Positions 1 through 6,682 of a stretch of DNA of 53,694 bases are shown here, one piece after another. How positions within the stretch are numbered: the first letter of the stretch is position 1; every line of letters begins with the position of its first letter. The notes under the pieces are model-generated. The model did no database searches, was not told the DNA's origin, and worked only from the letters and a program-made list of their open reading frames with translations. Both the position numbers and the translations under genes were made by a program. Source of the DNA: Lacipirellula limnantheis (lineage in GTDB: Bacteria; Planctomycetota; Planctomycetia; Pirellulales; Lacipirellulaceae); NCBI RefSeq assembly GCF_007746075.1, contig NZ_CP036340.1:1-53694 (forward strand). The letters run 5' to 3'.

Positions 1-1515
1 ATGGGAAGGACGCCAGCAGTAACCGCTCAGGATGAGTTTTTGGAGTATCTCCGTTCCGGACGGGACGAGATGAATCTCCTGGAGCACTCCATTTCGGGCG
101 CGGACAAGAAACCTGATTTGACGACGCGCAGTTTGTCGTTCGTGACGCACGAGCGTCACCCGGAGTCGGGCGAAGCCGTCGAGCGGAGTTGGAAGGTGAC
201 CTTCTCGGCGGAGTACGGGCGGCCGACCCCCAAGGACGACGACGTCTTCGTGGCGCTGCTCAAGGTGACGCAGCAGGGGGGCCTGATGGATGCGGTCCCT
301 GCCGAAAGACTCCAGAAACCCCAAGTTCACTTTTCAAGCTATCAGCTCGTGCGGATCCTCGGCTGGCCTGACAATGGCGCTAGCTACCAAGCGATCGACG
401 ACGCCCTCAACCGTATCGGCGGCGTCTGGATCGTCGCGAAAAACTATTGGTACGACAACGCCGAGAAGGAATACGTCGACCGCAAATTTGGGATCATTGA
501 TGATGTGTATCTCTACGAGCGAGATAAGTATCATCGGGCGCTGAAGAAGGCCCGTGCCGAGGGGCGGGAAAAGCCATTGAGCTGGATCCGCTGGTCAGAC
601 GTAATGGCGGAGAGTTTCCAGGCTGGTTACGTCCGCAAGCTCGACATCGAGGTCTACCGTTCGCTCCAACACCCAATCGCCCGGAAGCTCTACCGCTACC
701 TTGGCAAGCAGTTCTGGAACCGCCCGAAACATCGCATTGATTTGCAAACGCTCTGCCACGAAAAGCTCGGCTACCAAACCCGCGAAACTCGCCACGCGCG
801 CCTTCGAGAAAAGATCATGCCGGCCCTGGAGGAACTGGAAGCGAAGGGGATTTACGGACTGACTCACCAGTTCGACGCCGGCTACGGACGGTGCCAGATC
901 CTCTTCACGTCGACCCGGCGAACCGACAAAGCCCGGGGGACGGCGGGCTGTTCGGTGACGCAGCAACTAGTAGCGCTTGGCATTGGACCGACCGACGCTG
1001 CCGCCGCCGTGCAACGCCATTCATCCGCGCGAATCGCGGAAGATATCGAACACGTCGAATTTGAAGCGAAGTCGGGTCGCGTGAAATCAAGCAAGGCGGG
1101 GATGCTCGCCACGATGCTGAAAGCCACTGAGCCCTGGCCGCGCCCGCAGGGATTTATTTCTTCGGCGGAACGCGAGCGAAAAAAGCAGGCCGCGGCTGAG
1201 GGCGACGCGAGAAAACGGAAGCTGGCGGCTGAACGCGAAGCCCGCGAGCGCGAAGCCGAAGAGCGAAACCTCCAGGCGTTCCATGAGTTCATGGCCGCTC
1301 TGACGGACGTCGAGCGAGCTGAGTTCGATGAGCGAGCCAAGCGAGTGTTCTTCTACGGCGAGCATTATCGCAAAGCCATCAAGGCTGGCGACGCAGAAAA
1401 GCTGGCGAGGTGCCGCCACTCCGCCTGCTACGCCACTTGGCTCGACGAGCAGAAGAAGCCGCAGCTGCAGACATCCAGCGAAGCTCGCGAAGTCCAGAAG
1501 TCCATCCGTTTTTGA
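1..1515 (+). CDS. repA: Plasmid replication initiator protein (RepA/RPA family)
   Basis: The 504-aa protein resembles the replication initiator protein A family of iteron plasmids: a conserved block at about residues 105-145 (VHFSSYQLVRILGW, then a GGVW stretch), followed by a winged-helix-like region with IARKLYRYLGKQFW near residues 220-240. The last 150 residues are charged and probably coiled. It should bind the iterons at 53473-53580, upstream across the circular junction. If the ends join, GAGG at 53685-53688 sits six bases before the ATG, a suitable ribosome binding site. It is followed by an AAA+ ATPase gene 83 bases downstream, probably in the same operon. Family assignment is from recognised sequence, not a search. 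Confidence 0.88.
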   Translation: MGRTPAVTAQDEFLEYLRSGRDEMNLLEHSISGADKKPDLTTRSLSFVTHERHPESGEAVERSWKVTFSAEYGRPTPKDDDVFVALLKVTQQGGLMDAVPAERLQKPQVHFSSYQLVRILGWPDNGASYQAIDDALNRIGGVWIVAKNYWYDNAEKEYVDRKFGIIDDVYLYERDKYHRALKKARAEGREKPLSWIRWSDVMAESFQAGYVRKLDIEVYRSLQHPIARKLYRYLGKQFWNRPKHRIDLQTLCHEKLGYQTRETRHARLREKIMPALEELEAKGIYGLTHQFDAGYGRCQILFTSTRRTDKARGTAGCSVTQQLVALGIGPTDAAAAVQRHSSARIAEDIEHVEFEAKSGRVKSSKAGMLATMLKATEPWPRPQGFISSAERERKKQAAAEGDARKRKLAAEREAREREAEERNLQAFHEFMAALTDVERAEFDERAKRVFFYGEHYRKAIKAGDAEKLARCRHSACYATWLDEQKKPQLQTSSEAREVQKSIRF

Positions 1516-1598
1516 GTTGTGCGATATGTGGGAAAAGGCTATCGATTGCGTAGTGTACGGCGTTCGCCAACGCCGCCGTCGTCCCGTGAGTTGCACCC

Positions 1599-2492
1599 AT
1601 GCCGATTAGCAAAACTCGACCCAAGCACGCCCTGGTGATTCGCAGCTACGCGAAGCTCGAAGAGTTCGCGGCGAAGTTCGCCGAGGGTTATTTCAATTTG
1701 CTTATTCTCATCGGTGATGCCGGCATCGCCAAAAGCCAAACCGTGAGAAGAGCAGTGGGCGATCGCTCGCTATGGGTCGAGGGCTCGGCCTCGGCGTTTG
1801 GCATTTATCAGGCTCTCTACGAGCACCGCGGGAAGCCCGTCGTGCTTGATGACGTCGATTCGCTTTACACCGACCGGGACTGCGTGCGGCTCCTCAAATG
1901 CCTCTGCCAAACTGACCCCGTTAAGAGCGTCTCTTGGTACACGGGCGCCGTCGGTAGAAACAAAGATATTCCGAAACAGTTTGAGACGAGCTCGAAAGTC
2001 ATCATTGTGGCGAACGAGTGGAAGACGCTTTCAGAAAATGTGCGGGCGGTTGAGAACCGAGGGCACCTGCTTTTCTTTGAGCCGAGCCCGGCCGAAGTCC
2101 ACCGGAAGGTCGGGGAATGGTTTTGGGACCAGGAAGTCTATGACTTCATGGCCGAGAACCTCCATCTTCTTCCCGGGATCTCGATGCGCCATTACGTCCA
2201 AGCGGCGGAGCTGAAGGACGCCGGCATGGAGTGGCTTGATATTCTTCATCGCGAAGGCTTTGCCGAGCGAACGGTGCTCGCGGCAAAAATCAAAAATGAC
2301 CCGCAGTACCGGACGGAAGCCCAGCGGATTGAGGCCTTCAAGGAGCTTGGCGGCGGGGGACGTTCCACGTACTTCAATCACGCGAAGAAGCTTGTCGGCA
2401 AGAAGCGGATTGACGTGCCGCAGGTGAAGCTTTTCGGAAAAAAGCCCGAGGTTCCGAGCTCTCGACAGTTTCGCCTGGTTTCCGGCGAGTGA
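1599..2492 (+). CDS. AAA+ ATPase, possible helicase loader or replication accessory
   Basis: The 297-aa protein has a Walker A motif GDAGIAKSQT at about residues 39-48 and a Walker B motif PVVLDDVDSL at about residues 80-89. A polar stretch with IIVANEW near residue 136 looks like sensor 1. No transmembrane segment is evident. Its place directly downstream of repA suggests a role in replication such as loading a host helicase, but this is inference from position. The C-terminal third (after residue 200) is basic and may bind DNA. It could equally be a plasmid ATPase with an unrelated role. The gene is complete, with codon use like its neighbours. Confidence 0.75.
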   Translation: MPISKTRPKHALVIRSYAKLEEFAAKFAEGYFNLLILIGDAGIAKSQTVRRAVGDRSLWVEGSASAFGIYQALYEHRGKPVVLDDVDSLYTDRDCVRLLKCLCQTDPVKSVSWYTGAVGRNKDIPKQFETSSKVIIVANEWKTLSENVRAVENRGHLLFFEPSPAEVHRKVGEWFWDQEVYDFMAENLHLLPGISMRHYVQAAELKDAGMEWLDILHREGFAERTVLAAKIKNDPQYRTEAQRIEAFKELGGGGRSTYFNHAKKLVGKKRIDVPQVKLFGKKPEVPSSRQFRLVSGE

Positions 2493-2546
2493 GGTCCGGC
2501 AGAGTTTGCCTAATCGGAAAAGGGGTGGACTCTCGGACTGAAGAGC

Positions 2547-2579
2547 AAAAACTCAAGCCGGGAAGGTCTCCCGGCTTGA
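2547..2579 (-). terminator. Intrinsic terminator, minus strand
   Basis: A perfect 11-bp stem (2553-2563 with 2569-2579, 5-nt loop) is followed, reading on the minus strand, by a run of five T. It lies 27 bases after the stop of the 86-aa minus-strand gene and probably ends that transcript. It also separates it from the convergent ATPase gene. Confidence 0.65.
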
Positions 2580-2605
2580 AGCTGCCCTCGCGCGGGCTTG
2601 CCGCG

Positions 2606-2866
2606 TTACTTTGCGGCTTCAGGATAGTTGGAAGTCATCCAACTTTGCAGGCTGGCGACCAGGCCTGCGAGTTCAGCGAGGTGTCTGGCGCCGTAGCTGT
2701 TGGAATCCTTGAACGAGTCGCCTGATTTGTACGAGCGACTGATGATCGCAGACGGGAACTCCGTTCCTTCCTTGGTCTTGTTCAAGAACACGCTGCATGA
2801 CACCGCACCGACTCGGATGCGATGAACTGGTTTGTTCGTTGGCTTCGTTTCATTCTTCTTTTTCAT
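2606..2866 (-). CDS. Small protein of an SRSYK-type family (copy 1 of 3)
   Basis: An 86-aa protein beginning MKKKNETK. The start at 2866 is chosen because GGAGG lies five bases upstream; an in-frame ATG four codons earlier would overlap this site. After a basic N-terminus comes a block RIRVGAVSCSVF, then AIISRSYKSGDSF and a helical end LAELAGLVASLQSWM. The same layout (short beta strands, S-R-S/F-aromatic-K/R, final amphipathic helix) recurs in the proteins at 3517-3840 and 12820-13134. I recall many plasmid-borne uncharacterised proteins of this pattern; a PC4-like single-strand DNA binding fold is possible but not shown. Its upstream region shares a 23-nt element with the gene at 9771-10109. 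Confidence 0.75.
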   Translation of the reverse strand: MKKKNETKPTNKPVHRIRVGAVSCSVFLNKTKEGTEFPSAIISRSYKSGDSFKDSNSYGARHLAELAGLVASLQSWMTSNYPEAAK

Positions 2867-3516
2867 TGTTTCCTCCATAAGGTTTAAACGTTTTTTGCGT
2901 TTCCGCACCCCAGGAGGCGAAACCACAAAAGCGTTCCCGTTGGAGGCGCCCGTCGCCTGGTCCGGCAACTAAGAGTGCGTGCTTTGGGCCAAGCAAATGA
3001 CAGGCGTCGCCTGGCGTGCGGCTTGCGAAAAGCTCCAGCCCGTTGCCGGCCGCGAAGGCCTGGAGAAAAAGCAGCGAACCAAACGAGCCAAGACAACCAG
3101 GCAGGCGCCGCCGAGATTGCGGTCCGTGTAGCGTCGGAATGAGACCGGCGGGGAACGTTCGCTGCGGTCATCCCGAGCCGTCATCAGCGCGCGGGCAGGT
3201 CTCTCGCGGCATGCCCGAACGCTTTTGCTTGCTGAACGGTGAGGGCTGAAGAGGGGAGCCAACTATCGGAAATCGCTGGCTGCGCCGGCGAGCGGTGCAG
3301 GGCGCCGTTGCGGGAACGTTGAGGCTTGAGTTCGCTGCGGAAGAGAGGACAGCGGTTTAGTTGCTTAGCGTTGGCGAAGTGATACTATCTGGGGTGGCTC
3401 GGCGGGGGCTTTCGACTGTCTTCAGGCAAGGCAGTGGCAAGCCCAATGCGATGCACGCGGCATGAGGGTTTTCCAAATGGTTTTGCGTGCGGTTTGTAAC
3501 GTGAAAGGAGCCAGCC
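2867..3516. other. Intergenic region between divergent small genes
   Basis: About 650 bases hold no convincing gene on either strand; the open frames lack ribosome binding sites and protein-like composition. The region carries the shared element at 2996-3018 and should contain the divergent promoters of the flanking genes, which I could not place with confidence. Confidence 0.4.
2996..3018. promoter_or_regulatory. Shared 23-nt element, copy A (CAGGC-N3-GCCTG palindrome)
   Basis: The 23 bases match copy B at 10217-10239 at 21 positions; both mismatches fall in the three-base centre of the palindrome. Each copy is 110-130 bases upstream of the start of a small minus-strand gene. An operator for a common plasmid regulator is the simplest reading. 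Confidence 0.5.
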
Positions 3517-3840
3517 TTGGCTACCCAATCGCAGCGTCGAGTTGAGGGAAAGCAGGCAAGCGACAGCGGCCGAAAGCAGCGTCCCGTATGGACGAAGAAA
3601 GGCTTTCCGCTGACGGTCGCCGTGTTTGAGTTCCCGATGGAGAACGGACCGCCCAACTTCAGCGTGAAACTCACGCGGTCGTTTCGTCGAGAGGAGAATT
3701 CTCCGTGGGAGAATTCCGAATATCTTGGCGGCGGCGATTTGCTCCGAGCGGCGAAGCTTCTCGAAGCAGCGGATGCCTTTGTGCAATCGCGCCTCGAAGC
3801 TGAGTACCGCACCCGGAAAGATGAAGGCGAGAGCTTCTAA
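3517..3840 (+). CDS. Small protein of an SRSYK-type family (copy 2 of 3)
   Basis: A 107-aa protein with a TTG start at 3517, supported by AAGGAG seven bases upstream. After a polar N-terminus it has FPLTVAVFEFP, then FSVKLTRSFRREEN and a final helix LLRAAKLLEAADAFVQ. This follows the pattern of the small proteins at 2606-2866 and 12820-13134, so I treat the three as diverged paralogues. No catalytic motif is visible; the basic strands and final helix suggest nucleic-acid binding. The gene ends 40 bases before a strong terminator, so it is transcribed separately from the downstream primase. Confidence 0.75.
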   Translation: MATQSQRRVEGKQASDSGRKQRPVWTKKGFPLTVAVFEFPMENGPPNFSVKLTRSFRREENSPWENSEYLGGGDLLRAAKLLEAADAFVQSRLEAEYRTRKDEGESF

Positions 3841-3879
3841 CAAGCCCTCGGCCTGACGTTTTCCACACGACCCTTTTTC

Positions 3880-3919
3880 GCCCCTCGATACAATGTGCAT
3901 CGCAGGGGCTCTTTTTTTT
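3880..3919 (+). terminator. Intrinsic terminator after the 107-aa gene
   Basis: GCCCCT-CGAT pairs with ATCG-AGGGGC (one bulged C, 9-nt loop) and is followed by T, C and eight T. It lies between the stop at 3840 and the primase start at 3929, and it argues against the upstream ATG at 3893, which falls inside the hairpin. Confidence 0.8.
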
Positions 3920-3928
3920 GAAAGCTCT

Positions 3929-4732
3929 ATGCGGTCAGAATTTCCCAGCCAGACGACGAGAGACGATGTGTCGCTCGCTGTTGCCGCCAGAGAATATCTG
4001 GATCGCGGCTGGCCCGTCATTCCGCTCGTCGGCAAGCTGCCGGCGATTCCGGCCTGGAAAGGATTTCAATCGCGACGACCCACGAGGACTGAAGTCGAGA
4101 CGTGGTTCTCTGAAGGGACGCGTCCGCCCAGCGGTCTTGGCATTGTGACCGGCAAGCTCTCGCGGCTCGTCGTCGTCGATTGCGACTCGCTGGCAGCGGC
4201 GGCCTTCTGGCAGGAACGTTTCCCGAGCTCGCCCTTGGTCGTCGCCACCGGCGGGGGCGGGGTCCATTTCTACTATGCGATGCCCGAGGGCGCGGAGGTG
4301 CGAAACCGCGCCGGCGTTCTTGGCAGAAAAATCGATGTGCGCGGAGAAGGGGGCTTCGCCACCGCTCCTCCCTCCCTGCATCCCAGCGGCGTGCCGTATG
4401 TCTGGCAGGCGTATGATGCCTCCGCAGTGCTGCCAAGCTTTGACGCGGCCTGGCTCGTCGATGAAACGAAGAGAGTGCGACTGCCGTCGAGTGAGGCAAC
4501 CGGCCAAGTGCGAAACGCCGTCGCCTACATTCAACGCATCTATGCCAAGGCGGGCGAGGGGGGGCACAACGCCACGTTTCGAGCGGCCTGCAAGCTCCGC
4601 GACGCCGGTCTTTCAGCAGACGAAGCACTTCAGGTGCTCATCGATTGGAACGAAACCAACGCTTCTCCACCCTGGTCCGCCGCGGAGCTCGTTCACAAGA
4701 TTCGATCGGCGTTTGATTCGCTGACCGAGTAA
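3929..4732 (+). CDS. Bifunctional DNA primase/polymerase (prim-pol, AEP superfamily)
   Basis: The 267-aa protein matches the bifunctional primase/polymerase N-terminal domain of plasmids and phages. Near residue 14 begins AREYLDRGWPVIPL; the acidic motif VVVDCD (about residues 80-85) would hold the two catalytic aspartates; GGGGVHFYY supplies the histidine; DVRGEGGFATAPPS follows. The C-terminal 75 residues form a helical domain often seen behind prim-pol units (GHNATFRAACKL). It lacks the helicase part of larger primases, so it may work with the ATPase at 1599-2492 or a host helicase. The start at 3929 is chosen because the upstream ATG lies within a terminator; no clear ribosome binding site is visible. 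Confidence 0.85.
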   Translation: MRSEFPSQTTRDDVSLAVAAREYLDRGWPVIPLVGKLPAIPAWKGFQSRRPTRTEVETWFSEGTRPPSGLGIVTGKLSRLVVVDCDSLAAAAFWQERFPSSPLVVATGGGGVHFYYAMPEGAEVRNRAGVLGRKIDVRGEGGFATAPPSLHPSGVPYVWQAYDASAVLPSFDAAWLVDETKRVRLPSSEATGQVRNAVAYIQRIYAKAGEGGHNATFRAACKLRDAGLSADEALQVLIDWNETNASPPWSAAELVHKIRSAFDSLTE

Positions 4733-4735
4733 GAA

Positions 4736-5218
4736 TTATTTGGGAGGGAGCGTTGCTGCGAGGAGCTTCAGGACTTCGGGCGGCGTGAGAATCAACAAGC
4801 CGGGATAGCGACTGAGGAAGTCACGCCCTTCGCCAGTGGCTGCGTCTCGGAGTGACAGTAAATCCTTGTCGCGCGAGACGATGAGTTTCGCGTCGACGGC
4901 GAGGGCCAGGTCGACATAGTGAGCGTCTTTTGGGTCGCGAGGAAACTCAAAGACATGGGGCACGTCGGTCGTCATTGTGGCCAGTTGAACGAGCGAATCG
5001 AGGTACTCCGCGACCCGCTCCCTGGTGAATTTGAATTGCGACGCCAGGTGGGGACGGGAGAGGACGTCCGTCAACTCCTCGAGGACGAAAGCCGAGACGA
5101 ACAGGGTGAGCGACTTTTCGCTCACGGCCTGCAGGAGTTGGCCCGCGGGGCCCGACCCGGAAATAAAGGCCTGGAAGAAGACGTTGCAATCGAAGACGAC
5201 GCGGTCAGGCGGCTTCAT
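4736..5218 (-). CDS. PIN-domain toxin (PIN family toxin-antitoxin component)
   Basis: A 160-aa PIN-domain ribonuclease of the type annotated as putative toxin-antitoxin toxin component, PIN family. Acidic residues typical of the metal site are visible: VVFDCNVFFQAF near residue 10, EEL near residue 47, DPKDAHYVDLALA near residue 96 and VSRDKDLL near residue 115. The start overlaps the end of the upstream antitoxin gene by four bases (ATGA), a translationally coupled pair. It is convergent with the primase gene, with only three bases between the stops. Expected to cut RNA when the antitoxin is lost, thereby stabilising the plasmid; target unknown. Confidence 0.85.
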   Translation of the reverse strand: MKPPDRVVFDCNVFFQAFISGSGPAGQLLQAVSEKSLTLFVSAFVLEELTDVLSRPHLASQFKFTRERVAEYLDSLVQLATMTTDVPHVFEFPRDPKDAHYVDLALAVDAKLIVSRDKDLLSLRDAATGEGRDFLSRYPGLLILTPPEVLKLLAATLPPK

Positions 5219-5472
5219 TTCTCGGCCGCTGCGCGTTCTCGCCGCAGGGCGTGCTTTTCCGCTTCGAAGAGTTCGACGGCCTCATCTTCGGTGAGACCTG
5301 ACGCTTGGAACGCTGTCCGAATCGGCGCCAAAGCTGCGTTGAGCCGACCCAGCGGGTCGAGCTGGCTCGCCACCGCCTCCAGGACAACCGTCTCCGCGGA
5401 CTTGCCTTGGGACTGGGCGGCCCGAGCGACTTTCTCGGCCAGCGGTTCGGGGATTTCCACATGAATGCTCAT
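5215..5472 (-). CDS. Antitoxin partner of the PIN toxin
   Basis: An 85-aa protein beginning MSIHVEIPEPLAEKVARAA, which looks like a ribbon-helix-helix DNA-binding N-terminus (strand then two helices, with GKSAETVVLEAV). The acidic, charged C-terminus (LTEDEAVELFEAEK) would wrap the toxin. AAGGAG lies six bases before this ATG, so the longer open frame upstream is not used. It is the first gene of a two-gene operon with the PIN toxin and probably represses its own promoter. Confidence 0.8.
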   Translation of the reverse strand: MSIHVEIPEPLAEKVARAAQSQGKSAETVVLEAVASQLDPLGRLNAALAPIRTAFQASGLTEDEAVELFEAEKHALRRERAAAEK

Positions 5473-5543
5473 TGCACGCTCCTTCATCAAGTTTACGCCA
5501 CGGCCGAAGCCGTGGTCAAGTTTTATCAAGCGGAGTGGAATGG

Positions 5544-6089
5544 TCATTTCGAGCCCTCCTCGCTGCTTGGTTGGGCCAGGACCTTCTTTTGCAGCTCGGA
5601 GAGCTCGTCGGAGAGAAGGTCGGTGACGTTCTTCCACAGCTCGCGTATCTGCACGGTCGAGGTACTGAGCCACACGGTATCGAGGAGCGACTCTTGTTCG
5701 GACCGGAGTTTAAGAATGCGTTGCCCCAGCGGCGCTTGGGAAAGTATCCGCTGGAGTTCGACCTCTTGTTGATGCGCAACGGCCCGCGACCAGTTGGAGT
5801 CGGCGTAGTGGACGTAGGCCTTGCGGGGCTTCCCCTCGACCAGCGCCTCCAGTTCTCGTTCGATGGCCGTGACCGCGTTCTTCAGTCTGTCTCGGTCGCG
5901 ATTGAGGGTCTCCAGTTCGGCGTCGAGCGCCGCTCCGCCGAGCGTCCGAATGGCAGCGTCCCGCGCTCGCTGGGAGGCCGTCTCTAGGAAGGCGGGGTCA
6001 TGCGTGGCGACAAGCTCCTTGATGGCGCGCTCAATCTTTTGTGCGATGCGTTCTTTCCAGTGCGTTTTCTCTGCAACGGTAATGCTCAT
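5544..6089 (-). CDS. Coiled-coil protein of unknown function
   Basis: A 181-aa protein, largely helical, with heptad-like stretches at about residues 55-95 (ELETLNRDRDRLKNAV) and 115-175. There is no signal peptide, membrane segment or recognised catalytic motif. The start is supported by AAGGAG six bases upstream. It lies 71 bases upstream of the antitoxin gene on the same strand. A structural or DNA-condensing role would fit such composition, but I do not recognise a family. Confidence 0.65.
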   Translation of the reverse strand: MSITVAEKTHWKERIAQKIERAIKELVATHDPAFLETASQRARDAAIRTLGGAALDAELETLNRDRDRLKNAVTAIERELEALVEGKPRKAYVHYADSNWSRAVAHQQEVELQRILSQAPLGQRILKLRSEQESLLDTVWLSTSTVQIRELWKNVTDLLSDELSELQKKVLAQPSSEEGSK

Positions 6090-6117
6090 GAAGTTCTCCT
6101 TGTAGTGCTAAACATTG

Positions 6118-6136
6118 CAGGCCGAAAGTCGGCCTG
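6118..6136. promoter_or_regulatory. Hairpin in the leader of the coiled-coil gene
   Basis: CAGGCCGA pairs perfectly with TCGGCCTG around a 3-nt loop, 29 bases upstream of the ATG at 6089. No T-run follows on either strand, so it is more likely a leader hairpin or protein site than a terminator. The outer CAGGC...GCCTG recalls the palindrome in the 23-nt shared element. Confidence 0.35.
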
Positions 6137-6220
6137 AGTGAATGTTGCCATTCGCAAAAGGGATGGCAACTTCACGCGGGGCCGAAGGAGCAGCAACGTT
6201 TCTTGGGAACGGAGAAACAT

Positions 6221-6682
6221 TTACTCGCGGAATTTTCCTTCAGGAGGAGCTTTGATTTTGGTGGCTGCAACATCGGCTGAAATCTGTGTGAGTCCCGAGT
6301 CGCTGACGAGATAGTACCTGGCTCTGTCGGATCCATTGTCGGCGGTATTGAGTTTGTGGTCTCCTGACCAGTAGCGGATTACTGACCGATAATAAAACGC
6401 TTCGTGATTGTTGTCGCAGCTGAGCGGATAAAGATGCGTTCCGTTCTGTCGCAGAATCCAAAGCATCGGCTCGCCCGGATTGTCAGCGAGCGTTTTGGCA
6501 TCGTGCTGATAGAGGTCGTCGGTGAAGGCGGCGGGCCAACCGACTCGAGCAGCTTCAGCAAGCATGGCTTGAAAGCGACGGTCGTTGGATAAGGCGGCGT
6601 CTCGCTTGGTGGTCGTGTCGGGGCCAGGCAGAGTCGCGATGGTAAAGTCGTCGTTTAAGTTCAATGAATGTTGTTTAAGCAT
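6221..6682 (-). CDS. Hypothetical protein downstream of the methyltransferase gene
   Basis: A 153-aa soluble protein beginning MLKQHSLNLND. It overlaps the end of the upstream methyltransferase gene by eight bases, and AAGGAGG lies just before its ATG, so the two are almost certainly co-transcribed and coupled. The middle contains an aromatic-rich stretch (HEAFYYRSVIRYWSG). I do not recognise a family; no catalytic or membrane features are seen. Coupling suggests that it assists, or is regulated with, the methyltransferase. Confidence 0.7.
   Translation of the reverse strand: MLKQHSLNLNDDFTIATLPGPDTTTKRDAALSNDRRFQAMLAEAARVGWPAAFTDDLYQHDAKTLADNPGEPMLWILRQNGTHLYPLSCDNNHEAFYYRSVIRYWSGDHKLNTADNGSDRARYYLVSDSGLTQISADVAATKIKAPPEGKFRE

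Noticed and set aside
3893..3931. Upstream ATG (3893) as start of the primase
   Set aside because: It lies inside the stem-loop of a strong intrinsic terminator; the in-frame ATG at 3929 follows the terminator.
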